From Candidula unifasciata (taxonomy: Eukaryota > Mollusca > Gastropoda > Stylommatophora > Geomitridae): a DNA stretch of 64,000 nt. The position numbers were made by a program, and so were the translations under genes. Below, piece by piece: positions 39,640-50,814 of the stretch. Under the pieces are notes generated by a model, which was not told the DNA's origin, searched no databases, and worked only from the letters and a program-made list of their open reading frames with translations. Within the stretch, counting starts at the first letter, position 1, and the number at the start of each line of letters is the position of its first letter. The DNA lies in assembly GCA_905116865.2 (NCBI GenBank), contig CAJHNH020007645.1, positions 329,009 to 393,008 on the forward strand, given 5' to 3'.

Positions 39640-40510
39640 CCACGGTCTTCATAGCGCTATGCGAACGACGTGTACGCTTTTCCACAGAGATCCAAATTAA
39701 TAAACTCATGAAATGAGTAACGGCTCTGAAAAGGGTCTGCCTTATGTTCATTGGGGAGCCCATGCTCCATTTGTTGATTAAAGTCGAATAAAAAGAAAAT
39801 AAAGGGAGACCGTAAAGCTAAATCACAACTCTGAAGGTAAGACAGACAATACTAAAAACGGGTGTATCACAGAAGTAATGTTTACCGAAGACGACCGTGA
39901 GCACTTTCCTACGGAGACCTCAGTTAAACGCATGAACAGCTGCTCTCTGCAAAAGGTTTGACTTAATTTGGCGGAGGGCCTATGCTGCACTTGTTGATTA
40001 AAGTCAGAATAAAACAGACTGTAAAGCTGAAGCACCCGTTTAAAGGTGATGCAAACAACACAAAACATGTGTACCACAGAGGATGACTGCCAGCACTCAT
40101 CCACAGAGACCTCAGTTAAAGGCATAACAGCTCTGCAAATGGTTTGACTTAATCTGGCTGAGGGCCCGTGCTCCATTTATTGATAACAGTCAGAATAAAA
40201 CAGATGGTAAGGTGACGCAAGGTTTGTTGCGTATCCTTTACATGACGTCGCAGAACCAATCCCAACAGTCCCTGGCTGTTGTGTGGTTTGTTAGGCAAAT
40301 GTATATCCAGTAGTTTGCCAGTGCTCTGGACGGTCGGCTTTCTTGATACCACTGTCGAAACCAACGCAAGGCGCATGGCCCGCACCTGGGATCGAACCCA
40401 GGATCCCGGCATTACGAAGCGTTCGCATCGACTTAGCCACACAGCCGACTAAGGTGACGCAAACAACACTAAAAATTGTGTATCACAGAGATAATGTTTT
40501 CGGAGGACCA
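39640..40510. repeat. Tandem repeat, about 195-bp unit, about 3.5 copies, split by a SINE
   Basis: Recurring blocks: GGGCCCATGCTCCATTTGTTG-like, GATTAAAGTCAGAATAAAAC, GGTGA-GCAAACAACACTAAAA, CACAGAGACCTCAGTTAAA. The third copy is interrupted by repeat C at 40221-40449 and resumes at 40450. Confidence 0.8.
40221..40449 (-). repeat. Repeat C (tRNA-derived SINE), full length with 13-bp target duplication
   Basis: The minus strand starts GTCGGCTGTGTGGCTAAGTC (box A region) and carries TCCTGGGTTCGATCCCAGG (box B, with a perfect T-arm stem). The body ends at a GGATACGCAACAAACC 3' end. Flanking direct repeats TAAGGTGACGCAA are at 40208-40220 and 40450-40462. The acceptor stem does not pair, so it is not a tRNA gene. 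Confidence 0.92.
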
Positions 40511-41455
40511 GCGTGAGCAAAACAAATTTGGAGAATCCCTGGTGTGGGTTACGGTTTTTGCACGTGTGCTGCGGCTGCTACTACATTGATTTTAGCTGGG
40601 GCTTTTTGGTCTATTCTGTTTGTAATCTCCGAGTGGTAGATTACAGTTTCAGTAATATTGATTGCCTTAGACGTGCTGTTTATTCCCGCTTTCCTGCCCA
40701 GCCGTTTGCGGCAGTTGCAATGGATATTTGATTGTTGCATGCCGGAATAGCAAATTTACTTTTTTGTTGCTTTTATAACGCTATTATACTGTTTGTTCTA
40801 TAGCTTAATATGGAGAACATTTCGCAATGTAAATTGTGTTGAACATAATATGTTGTTTTACTGCTACTAACGTGTGTGTCTGAACTACACAATTCAGAGC
40901 TGCCTAGGTAAGTGTGACGCTTTGTCTGTAATTATATCGTTCGTTATTATTTTGTTTCATTTGTTTAGATGATATTTTAATGCTGCAATGTCATAATTTC
41001 TGAGTCGGTTATTTTTTGTATGTGTGTGTGTGGTGTTTTTCGTTAGCGTTCTGCTGATGAAGCCTAATCACCGCAACGTCCTTTGTTTATTGCAATTGAT
41101 TCTTTAGAGCTAACATTAACGCCCCCCCCCCCCCACCCCAATATTTTTTTCTTCTTCTTCTGACGAACAAGACGGGTTTTCGGTATCAGATGTTTTTTGA
41201 TGAACATAACTTTATTTGTAATTGATTTTCTTGTAACAGTATAATTCGACCATTTCCCTTTCCCGATAGTCCCCTGTTTGTGGCTTTGTTAATCAGTGAT
41301 TATCACATATTTTTTAATATAACTCTTTAGTATTATTGATAAATTACCGAGGATCCCCATAAGCATTCGTTCTATTGAAAGTGCTAGTATGTTTTGTTTG
41401 GCAAGTACGTGGAAATTGCTGGGGATCCGCAAACATCACATTGAGCATATCAGTA
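40510..41455. other. No gene seen
   Basis: Unique-looking DNA. C run near 41123. No coding support. Confidence 0.5.
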
Positions 41456-41457
41456 CG

Positions 41458-42140
41458 CGAATGTTGTCTACTGTTATTGAGAAATATCTATATGCAAATG
41501 TTGTGTTGCACTGTACTGTTGTTGACAAATATCCATACGCGAATGTTGTGTTGCACTGTACCATTGTTGAGAAATATGCATACGCGAATGTTGTGTTGCA
41601 CTGTGCTGTTGTTGAGAAATACCGATTGTCGAATGTTGTGTTGCACTGTACTGTTGAGAAAATAGCCATAGGCGAATGTTTTGTTGCACTGTACTACTGT
41701 TGAGAAATATCCATACTCGAATGTTGTGTTGCACTGTAGTGTTGTTGAGAAATACCCATATGTGAATGTTGTGTTGCACAGTAGTGTTGTAGAGAAATAT
41801 CCATACTCGAATGTTGTGTTGCGCTGTAGTGTTGTTGAGAAATATCCATACTCGAATGTTGTGTTGCACTGTAGTGTTGTAGAGAAATATCCATACTCGA
41901 ATGTTGTGTTGCACTGTAGTGTTGTTGAGAAATACCCATATGTGAATGTTGTGTTGCACTGTAGTGTTGTTGAGAAATACCCATACTCGAATGTTGTGTT
42001 GCACTGTAGTGTTGTAGAGAAATACCCATATGTGAATGTTGTGTTGCACTGTAGTGTTGTTGAGAAATACCCATACTCGAATGTTGTGTTGCACTGTAGT
42101 GTTGTAGAGAAATACCCATATGTGAATGTTGTGTAGCAGT
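41458..42140. repeat. Satellite, 45-bp unit, about 15 copies
   Basis: The unit is GAGAAATATCCATACTCGAA followed by TGTTGTGTTGCACTGTAGTG then TTGTT. Distal copies alternate between ATACTCGAA and ATATGTGAA variants, a two-unit higher-order pattern. The long open frames (up to 226 codons on the minus strand) come from a 45-bp unit. Confidence 0.95.
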
Positions 42141-42265
42141 GAAATCACCATCAATCAGCAAGTCATTTACAGAACGTCACTATCTCAACGCCACGCCTGA
42201 AAGTATTCCTTCCCCTAGCCAGCTGTCCAGCCCCATGTGCTTTCATTGCCAATGCGTTTTCAGTG

Positions 42266-42478
42266 TCCGGCTCTCTAGCGAAGTTAGTTAAACCTGACTT
42301 TCGCGGCGGCCGGGTGACGAACTCCTTGTGGTCCGGGTTCACTCCCGGGGGTAGGCAGAAAAGCCACATTTCTCCCAGATTAACGGTACCTATAATGGAA
42401 TCAAGGCCGAAGAGTTGCGATATCCATAGTACCGAGCCAAAGGGTTTACAACTCATGGTTTCTGGATACGTTGAAATC
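42266..42478 (+). repeat. Repeat E (tRNA-like SINE) inside the 45-bp satellite
   Basis: CCGGCTCTCTAGCGAAGTTA (box A), GGGTTCACTCCCGGGGG (box B), 3' end CTCATGGTTTCTGGATA. Confidence 0.82.
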
Positions 42479-42535
42479 CATATTCACGGAGGTCGACCCC
42501 TGCCTCGCTTTCCACAAACTGCCCCCCCCCCCAAC

Positions 42536-42652
42536 CTAAATCACCATCTTTTCCAAGCAACCGTGCCGTTTTATATGGCCAAAACACTTCAACTTTCTGG
42601 ACGGGACTCTGTTTATGAACCATTTCTCCTTAATATCTATCTGGTCTACCTT
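42536..42652 (-). pseudogene. LINE R terminal fragment
   Basis: The minus strand reads KLKCFGHIKRHGCLEKMVI, the FGHI-R motif of the RT C-terminus. Confidence 0.6.
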
Positions 42653-43105
42653 CTTGCAGTGAAATGTTGTTGATAAATATCTGTACGAGAATTTAGTGTA
42701 GTACTGAACTGTTGTTGATAAATATCTACACGTGAATTTTATACAGCACTGAAATGTTGTTGAAAAATATCCATACGCAAATTTTGAGCAGCACTGCAAT
42801 GCTGCTGAGAGATATCCATACGCGAATGTTGAGCAGCACTGCAATGCTGCTGAGAGATATCCACACGCAAATGTTGTGCAGCACTGAAATATGTATACGT
42901 GAATTGTGTGCAGCACACAAATGCTGTTATATATATATATACAATAATGTTCTTTAGCAAAGAACTGTTGTTAAAAAAACTACGAATACACGAATTTTGT
43001 GTAGCATTCAACTGTTGTTAAGAAATATCCCTACGCGACTATTGTATTGCACTGAACTGTTGTTGAGAATTATATGTACGCGAATGCTGTGTAACATTAA
43101 ACTGG
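42653..43105. repeat. 45-bp satellite, diverged second part
   Basis: Units such as GTTGTTGATAAATATCTGTA and GCTGCTGAGAGATATCCATA continue the array after the 0.5-kb insertion. A short TA run is at 42930-42941. Confidence 0.85.
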
Positions 43106-43159
43106 TGTGGCCCCACGGACGGCACTTTGTGAAAAATCTAATTAGTAATATAGGGAAAA

Positions 43160-43412
43160 CAAGAAGAAACTCACTGCCTACCCTAAAGCATGCTGTAAGA
43201 GTCGACTAATTGGGAGCTTCCTTCAAAGTCGGAGAGCATCTGCCAATGATAAAAGGAACCAACAGCCTGCATACAAATTAGTCAGATATGTCAAACGGAT
43301 GCACACGCAACTATCAAGTTCTGGAACAGGAATGCAGTCCAGAGGTGGACGAACAACCAGAACTTCCCGCCAGAGTTTACAGCTGGTGAACGCAAAGAAG
43401 AAGAAGTACAGT
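43160..43412 (+). repeat. Repeat A, near full length
   Basis: CACTGCCTACCCTAAAGCAT, AGAGTCGACTAATTGGGAGC, GGTGAACGCAAAGAAGAAGA. Confidence 0.87.
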
Positions 43413-43577
43413 ATTACCGGCTATACTAGTCAAGTCAGGTCGTAACGGGGGTTCCAGTTAGATTTTCTTTTCAAGTTAAACAGGCATCTGGGATTTACCC
43501 TGTTGATTTGACATCTAAAATGCATTGTTTAAATCAGGAGGTGATGTCACCTTCAGGAAGCATTCTGGAGCATATAG

Positions 43578-43747
43578 GAGACAGACAGACAGACGGACGG
43601 ACGGACGGACGGACGGACGGACGGACGGACCGACCGACCGACCGACCGACCGACCGACCGACCGACCGACCGACCGACCGACCGACCGACCGACCGACCG
43701 ACCGACCGACCGACCGACCGACCGACCGACCGACCGACCGACCGACC

Positions 43748-43782
<35 letters not shown>

Positions 43783-43784
43783 CC
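43578..43784. repeat. Tetranucleotide array in blocks: AGAC, GGAC, CGAC, AGAC
   Basis: Phase-keeping blocks: AGAC to about 43593, GGAC to 43630, CGAC to 43750, AGAC to 43782. Arg/Asp/Thr-Asp-Arg frames are products of the repeat. Confidence 0.97.
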
Positions 43785-44049
43785 TTGAGAAAGATATCTA
43801 CTTGGCTGTTGTAAAGAACTGAACTGTTTACGATCGCTGTCAACACGTTGAGAAATTTCTATAAGCGATTATTTGGGATTTGAACCAAGGAAACCTGTCA
43901 TTTATATTGTTTGCACATTTGTTTAAATTGTGTTATTTTATGCCTATGTTTGCCGAAATAGTAGTAACTGATGCATATTTTAATTGGAATGCTGATTCTT
44001 GAAGAAGAGGCAGGGGTCACTCGGCGCTAGGGTGGACATGGCACATTGG

Positions 44050-44195
44050 AAGACTCTTGTTAGCATCTTTTCAGGCGATAGTGTTATAATGTTCTTTATG
44101 CAAGCATGGGAATCATTGGCGATGGCGAGTGGGACAAGCACGACCTGTTTTCGTTAAGAAAAGCCTTACACAGTTTGAGCATTTGATTTCAAGAA
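44050..44195 (+). repeat. LINE R 3'-end fragment
   Basis: Same terminal segment as 4925-5060 and 9915-10070 (GGCGATGGCGAGTGGGACAA, GCACGACCTG). Confidence 0.5.
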
Positions 44196-44389
44196 CATCG
44201 CATATATTTAACGTGTCTTTTTTTTTTCAGACACTCAGCGTTTGAAATGTTGGCTGTCATTCATATGTCCCCTCTTCCCTTCCTGACCCCCACCCCCCAA
44301 CCCCTCAATGCAGGATGCTTCATGCAGTCACATTTCCAGGAATTCACCGCAGTTCTTTTTCTTCTTCTTCTTCTTCTTCTTCTTCACTT

Positions 44390-45025
44390 TCTCTTTTACC
44401 ACTTCGGGTGTCGTAGTGTATATAAGGTTCTGCTTCTTGCTCTTCTCGCCGCCTCGATCATAGACACATCGTACTGTTGTAGAGTTCCTCAGATGTTATC
44501 TTTCCATCTTGTTCTTGGTCTACATTGTGGTAACAGTCCTTCTCCTCTTTTCAGTATGCCTTGAATGGTAAGGCGTCGCAAGGCATGTTCTCTAATTGGA
44601 CAGACTGCTAGAGCTTGATCTGCTGTCTTTGTAAGTAATTTAGAATCGGTTCTGTACCGGCTTTTTCTTATATGAACTAATTTCTTTTTTTATCTCCTCT
44701 GTTCGCCTCAGCAGCCCTTCTCAGACATCTCATCTCTATGGTTACTAATTTTCTTTCATGGTTTTGTTAGAGTGACGATGTCTGGCTTTGGTAATATAGA
44801 GTAGGAAATGAATATGCGTTGTATGAGATGACTGTGTACCGACTGGGATTTTCTTATGTTGTGAGAGGTGAGCTAGCTGTTCCAATACTTGATTTGCTTT
44901 ACTGCATTGATGGTAATTTCTTCATCGATTTTGCCCCATCTTCAGTGAATGTTGCACTCAGATATTTAAACTCAGATTCCTGTTTAATGCCTTTGCAATC
45001 CACCTCAGTACCTGATTGATGCTGC
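44390..45025 (-). pseudogene. LINE RT C-terminal region
   Basis: The minus strand reads, with frame breaks, YSFPTLYYQSQT, QNHERKLVTIEMRCLRRAAE, GTEPILNYLQRQQIKL, QLENMPCDALPFKAY. This is the post-thumb region of a non-LTR RT. Degraded. Confidence 0.72.
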
Positions 45026-45311
45026 ATATAAAATTCAGGAGGCCGGAGAATTGGCAAGAGGCCAAGAGTCTTTCATGAAGAAGGTAACGATGTATTGGGT
45101 ATTTGGTGCTAATCCCCACATAGTTATTGACCATTTGGCGCTCCATGTATCATGTAAATGCCACGTCGGCTGTAAAAGAGTGATAGCATGTCTTCTGCGT
45201 AGATGTAATTCTACTGTGCCCGTTTACAACACGGCTGCGATATTTCCACCTTTCGGCCAACACATCCTACTTCTGTGGGCATTTGTTGAGCACGTTCGCC
45301 TTTCCGGGAGT

Positions 45312-45556
45312 AAAGCGTAGAGGACATATAGGGCTAGACCTATATTTTATAGACCAAACGGCACAAGATGAATGATATGGTCAGCATCACGCCGGCCGCC
45401 TCTGCTTCCCGGGACTGCGCTCGGTACCCACTCAAGGCTGGGTCGACCTGGGAGCCAAGGTTATTTTTGAAAAAAGTCCGGCTCTGCACAGGGGGAGAGA
45501 ACCCACGTCATTCCAATCCGCGGCGAGCGTCTAGCCGCTCAGCCACGGCGACTCCC
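45312..45556 (-). repeat. Repeat B (tRNA-derived SINE) with 12-bp target duplication
   Basis: Full copy in reverse. The head at the right has GGAGTCGCCGTGGCTGAGCG and TAGACGCTCGCCGCGG. Direct repeats CTTTCCGGGAGT (45300-45311) and CTTCCCGGGAGT (45557-45568), one mismatch, flank it. Its head faces the next B copy. Confidence 0.9.
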
Positions 45557-45597
45557 CTTCCCGGGAGTGCTAGCATATTAATACAGGTACATCACTG

Positions 45598-45883
45598 ATG
45601 GGAGTCGCTGTGGCGCAGCGGCTAGACGCTCGCCGCAGATCAGAAGGTCGTGGCTCCGCTCCCTAGCGGAGCCAGATTTTCCCCCCTAAAAAAATTACCT
45701 TGGCTCCCCGGTCGACCCCGCCTTGAGTGGGTACCGGGGGCACTCCCGGGAAGTAAAGGCGGCCGACAAGATGCTGACCACATCACCCATCTTGTGTCGA
45801 TTGGTCTGTAAAATATATGTATAGTCCTATATGCCCTATACACTTAAAGGCGTGGAAAAGGGTCTTTTTTTTTTTTTACTTAC
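45598..45883 (+). repeat. Repeat B (tRNA-derived SINE) with 10-bp target duplication
   Basis: Box A-like TGGCGCAGCGGCTAGACGC. Box B is degraded (GTCGTGGCTCCGCTCCC). Body TGAGTGGGTACCGGGGGCAC, 3' end GGCGTGGAAAAGGG plus a T run. Direct repeats TACATCACTG at 45588-45597 and 45884-45893. Confidence 0.9.
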
Positions 45884-45899
45884 TACATCACTGGTTTTA

Positions 45900-46630
45900 T
45901 TAGTTACAAAAAAAGCGTGGTGACTAGTTGCCTTCCCTTTCTTCATAGACAGTAAACCTACGATTCATGAAGAATTCAGAAGGAAAAAAAGAAGTGTTCA
46001 TTTGGTGACCACTATGACGCTTGATCGATGCAGAATCTGACTGGTCAGCAACTGAATTCCCGCGGCCTTGGTGGATTACGTCTGGATTCTCGCTGATTAT
46101 GTGTTAAACATTTTGTTAACTTGTCATAGAGTATATGCCATACACAGTTTGCTGAAGCACTCATGTTTTCACAGGTTAAATATAAGCATAGTTTATCGAC
46201 GTCGACTCTACATATATAGTTGAAATATATAGACTGTATATAAATATGACATATAACCCCTATAGTTAGTGGACAGATCATCCTCACTGTTCATAGAAAG
46301 AACCAGGCAATCTATAAGAAGACTGAACACCTATGATTTTGTCCGAAACGCAAGGGACGTTAGTGTTGCAGACGGATAACCTGCTCTCTATGTCGGTTTT
46401 TGAAAGTGATGTAAGGCAAGGGCCGTGACAACTTTATCAAGAATAGTTTACACTGTCGTGTACTGGGAGTTTACTTGTAAACATCGCATGACGTCATGTG
46501 GGGTACTAGAGAAAGGTATCATTCATACAGCGTTGCCGTACCACATATGCTAGTTCATGCGTGTGTAGACAGGGAGTGTCAAGCTGTTCTCTCAACCTTC
46601 TAGTGATATGCTACAGCTAGCCTACAGATT
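45900..46630. other. No gene seen
   Basis: Unique-looking DNA without coding support. Confidence 0.5.
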
Positions 46631-46760
46631 AAAAAAAAAAACAAGATTCATAACGTAATCGGAAGGAAAAGAAACAAATGGGAGGCTTAAGTCTTATTTG
46701 AGACTAAGTCTCTTGGTTGTTACTTTTCCCTCCTATCATATTATGAATCTATGTTTTTAT
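46631..46760. mobile_element. Small foldback element, arms about 55-60 bp
   Basis: Left arm (from AAGATTCATAA, GGAAGGAAAAGAAACAA, GGAGGCTTAAGTC) pairs imperfectly with the right arm (GACTAAGTCTC, TTACTTTTCCCTCC, TTATGAATCT). The spacer is under 10 bp. Confidence 0.65.
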
Positions 46761-46954
46761 AAAAAAATATGTAGCCTAGTTGAATCTGGCTTATCGTCGC
46801 CTATCACTAAGGCAGGAAATACAGTCGATGATTCATTCAGCCATGTTTCTATCTTGACTTAGCATACACAGCGTGCCATAAGATGTCTTATGAATTTACA
46901 GATGGTTGGTGTGGTGTTAACCGTGTCGCTGAGCGAATACCACTTGGACTGTAC

Positions 46955-47153
46955 AAAATAGGAATCTCAACTTCCCTCGAAGTCGGAGTACATCTGCCGG
47001 AGAGGCGGGGAACGAGAACTGCAAACAAATAAGCCAGTAAAACGGATGTACACGCAAAACTCAGGTCAAGGTAAAAGCAAAAAGTCTATTTGGACGAACA
47101 ACCGCGACTTACCGCCGGAATTCACAGCCGGTGAACAAGAAGAAGAAGAAGAT
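46955..47153 (+). repeat. Repeat A, 5'-truncated
   Basis: CTTCCCTCGAAGTCGGAGTA, CATCTGCCGGAGAGGCGGGG, CACAGCCGGTGAACAAGAAG. Confidence 0.85.
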
Positions 47154-47324
47154 GAAGGAATCTCAACACCATTTCTTTTTATTTTACTTTACGTGCAACT
47201 TAATGTTTACAGACTTTGCGATTTTAGCGCGCGCATACACACGCTCTCACGCATACACATACACTCAGACAAACAGGGGATCCTTATCCCGGATATAGTT
47301 TATCTTGATAGTAAACAGTTGAAT

Positions 47325-47482
47325 TGAGAATCGACATCACAGCACTCGGGACACTCCCATAATCGTTTCATCCCCATCTTCAGCAGCAAGCGAAGAGTTC
47401 CAATTCCGATAGCACATGTAACTGCCTGGTCGTGTATCCGTCTCGCCTTTCTCTTGAGTGTTGATAGTCAAAAGTAGAATAA
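47325..47482 (-). repeat. LINE N 3' end fragment
   Basis: Matches 19240-19385: GTTGAATT-AGA-TCGACATCAC, CACTCGGGAC, TTCAGCAGCAAGCGA. Confidence 0.75.
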
Positions 47483-47485
47483 ATG

Positions 47486-47746
47486 ACCGTTTTCCGCGCC
47501 TTCAGGGGCATTGGGCATATAGTGCTAGACCTATACTTTATAGACCGCCCGGCATTTGGTGAGTGATGTGGTCAGCATTACGCCGACCGCCTTTACTTCC
47601 CATAACTTTACCTGGTACCCATTTAAGGCAGGGTCGACCTGGAAGCTAAGGTAATTTTTGAAAGTCCGGCTCAATTCGGGTTTGAGCCCACGACCTTTGG
47701 ATCCGCAGGCGTGCATCTAGCCGTTACATCACGGCTGCTCTCAGTA
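47486..47746 (-). repeat. Repeat B (tRNA-derived SINE), near full length
   Basis: Reverse copy from CGTTTTCCGCGCCTTCAGG to CATCTAGCCGTTACATCACG. Box B-like GGTCGTGGGCTCAAACCCG on the minus strand. Confidence 0.85.
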
Positions 47747-48014
47747 TGCTCCTGATACGTGCATTCAAATTCTTGCTCCTTCGGCTGCCGTTTGGAAGCG
47801 AATGGTTTCATATATGATATCCGTAGAACTTGCAGTTGTTCTGTTATCGAATCTGTCTACTGTGTTCAGTTTTGTTTTTCGTTGTCTTGTAAGAATACTA
47901 GCAGTCCTTGTGAATTGTTACTAATGTCTTCTGTGCCTTATTTACCACTTTCAGGACGGTGTAGGACATGGTGTCGTGAGCCTGTGGGTTTAAGGCCCCA
48001 TGGCTAGTGAGGGA

Positions 48015-48178
48015 TTGACCCCACCAGGATAGCACACCGAGACTAACACTAGGTGACACAAAGTGTTACTACTCGGATGAGAATCCCCCAGGCGCAGTTC
48101 CCAGAAACCTGGTTCAACCGTTCGGTTATATTAGGGCCCCAGACGACAGCCGGAGTCGGGCTTTAAAATAATCCAAAA
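48015..48178 (+). repeat. Repeat F copy
   Basis: ACACTAGGTGACACAAAGTG, CCAGAAACCTGGTTCAACCG, TTCGGTTATATTAGGGCCCC, GGGCTTTAAAATAA. Confidence 0.7.
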
Positions 48179-48199
48179 ACGCTTACCATATTGGAACGG

Positions 48200-49990
48200 A
48201 GAATTGCTAGTGCGGTCACCATGAACTTTACAGATTTGGATTCTTATGTTTGCCCCTGACAAGGAAAAAAATACCTACAAATTTTACTTAGTCGTGACCT
48301 TAGGTCTCTTGTATGTGTGCCCGGCGCTCTAACCACTCCGTCAACCGCTCTTCTGACTCATATAGTTGTAATGGGTAGGGGTGTTCCGCAGCGATGAATA
48401 TTTACAAAGTAAGTGTCCTACTGACATGCCATTTCTCTAACGTGTTAAATGTTTTTGAAATCGTTTTTTGTCGGTGTTAAATTGTTCAGCGTCCACAGTT
48501 AACGACGCGTGTGTTTACCAAGTTCAGTATTGTTAAATCCATAAAAGAACTAATAAAAATGAAGTATGTCTGATATATGCAAGACACAGAATTCTTAACT
48601 GCGGTATGTACAAGGTTGTCCTGCTATCTGAGATCCCATTTGGAGAATTTTGGTTATGTGAGATAGCCTGTGGCAGTTAATGAACTGTCTGATTTTTCTG
48701 ATATCGTTCTCAACTTTCCGAGCAGTCTGAAATTACTGGGCTACGTGAGTCATCCAGGGTCATGTTCTTGCCGTGTCTCTCGCGACCATGGTGCCTGATT
48801 TACAATCTCTCTCTCGTTTTCGTTATATCCACCGACTTTTCAGATAACTGGAAATGCGTATAGTTTTAAGTTTAATACCTGTTTTGAGCGAGAACTCTGG
48901 CATGTTTTCTATGTGCAGAAGAGACATATACTTTTTTGTTTTGGCACTTAGTTTGTAAAAAGACTAACGGCCCAGTCGTGACCTTTTATGTATGGGAAAT
49001 TCCCAACTTCGTACACGCTTAACAATAGGATGGTCTCAAATGTAATCACCTGTGCGATCGAGCTGTTATTTTATTTAAAAGGAATAATTTGTTTGCTTCA
49101 TTTTATTTAGTTAGTATTGTATTATGTACCCCGCGGAGACATATCGAAATATGCCCGGCAGTAGATGTTTGCAGTCTGTGGTTTGTGTCTCAAGCTACCA
49201 GTTTGTCCTGTACTGATCAATACGAATGTTGGCATATGGTCTAAGATTTCTAGTGATTTCATAATTTACAGTTGCATGGGTGATTCCGTTTACTTTCAGC
49301 GAATTTCTTTGATCTGTGTCGGACTAATGATTTGTGTACCTCTAAAAAAAAAAAACATTCTGTAATTGACACAAATCGTGTTAGTTAGTTAGTTAGTTAG
49401 TTGGCTTATTATCATTGCACTCCGGACATGTCCTTAGGTGCTCAGAACCTTCCCTTAGTATAAACCCCAACGTCCGATGGGTGATAGTACCAGTTCTATG
49501 TTGATTAACAAGTCTTCTGGTGTGTCTGGTATGAGTCTCGTTTTTTGCTATGCCGATCTTGATTCCCAAATCGTGTATTTTTAAAGAGTAAGTCAATTAG
49601 CATTATGGCGGTACATGACAGATCCACTTCGGTATTCAAAATACTTGCACCTCAGTTTCTGGAACGGATTACCTCCAAATCGCCTGCAGTTTGATGTTTG
49701 GCCAACTTCACCTCAAACCATTTACTGTAAACATGATAATTGTATGCTGTTAATCTATGTTTTTGTTTTCCTGTGCTACAAATAAGGCAAAAGAAAAACT
49801 AGATGTGTGTTTAGATTATAACTGTTTTCCAAATAGGACATTATTATTAACAGGCTACACGCCAAATTTCAACAGTTTGCATTTAACACTTACAAGTTGC
49901 AGATTTTAAAATTTTGGCGCGACTCTTGGAGCGGACTGAAGTCCTAGGTTTTTCCCCCTTTGATTGAGGTTTGAGGTTCGAACAACGGAT
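48200..49990. other. No gene seen
   Basis: Mostly unique-looking DNA. A possible tRNA-like head in reverse at 48290-48360 (GACGGAGTGGTTAGAGCGCC) and a TTAG run at 49381-49402. Confidence 0.45.
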
Positions 49991-49997
49991 CAACATC

Positions 49998-50349
49998 GTG
50001 GCACACGGGTAGTAACCCATTAGTGCTCCGTTCTTCTTCTAACTCATGTCTGATTCTGAAAAAGCTCAGCACAGTGCACAAGCTCTGTAGCACCGGCGAG
50101 GATTCTGAAATAATTTAGGTAGATTGTAACTCCAAATTTTCCCGGGCAGCGCTGTAAGGCTTCGATTCCCAACTGCCAAGGAATTTTTTACGTGCGCAAC
50201 AATGCAGACGGGCGTCCGATTTCACTGTCCAGAGACCAGGGGAAATACCTATCAAAGTCCACGTGAAAAAACACCAGCCCTTACCGGGGATTAAACCCGG
50301 AACCTCTAGCACTCGAGGCGGACACCATGCCGCGAGACCACACAGCTCC
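49998..50349 (-). repeat. Repeat D (tRNA-derived SINE)
   Basis: Reverse copy of 36394-36768. The minus strand starts GGGAGCTGTGTGGTCTCGCG and has box B-like GGTTCCGGGTTTAATCCCCG. Confidence 0.87.
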
Positions 50350-50814
50350 CGGTTTTTTTTTCTCTCTCAGGAAAATGCGGTATTTTATTTGGTCGCGATT
50401 TCTTGAGCTCACGAAGATTTAGAGGTCTGTCAGATGAGTACAGGCATTTTCCCGGATCCCACACTTTCCCCGAGAAAGGCCATTTCCTGTCTAGTAATCC
50501 TACAGTAGACAGCATTTGTACTCGGTTCGGGAACGGAAGTGTGGTGAAAGACCACTGGCTATCCTGTGTTAAATCGACCAGTACCCTCTAACACACAGAC
50601 AAGTAGCCTAGATAAACACTTGGTGTAGGGACATGTGAAAGGTTGAATCTTGCAAGCCGCTGTCAATACTACGGTATCGATCTGCATGAGCTATTTGCTA
50701 GACTGTTGGGTTAACGATGTGTACATTAAAAAGATATGTAGGGTGGGGAGGGGTGGGGTGGTGACTGATGCCGAAAAGTAAGGTGACTGAGACATCAACC
50801 TTTACGTGGGGATG

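Noticed and set aside
40378..40449. A tRNA gene
   Set aside because: The T arm is perfect but the acceptor stem does not pair and the sequence continues into the SINE body with a target duplication outside.
41474..42161. 226-codon open frame of 15-residue repeats
   Set aside because: 45-bp satellite. Several frames on both strands are open at once, which argues against coding.
41458..43105. CRISPR-like array
   Set aside because: Adjacent repeats without unique spacers, in a eukaryotic genome.
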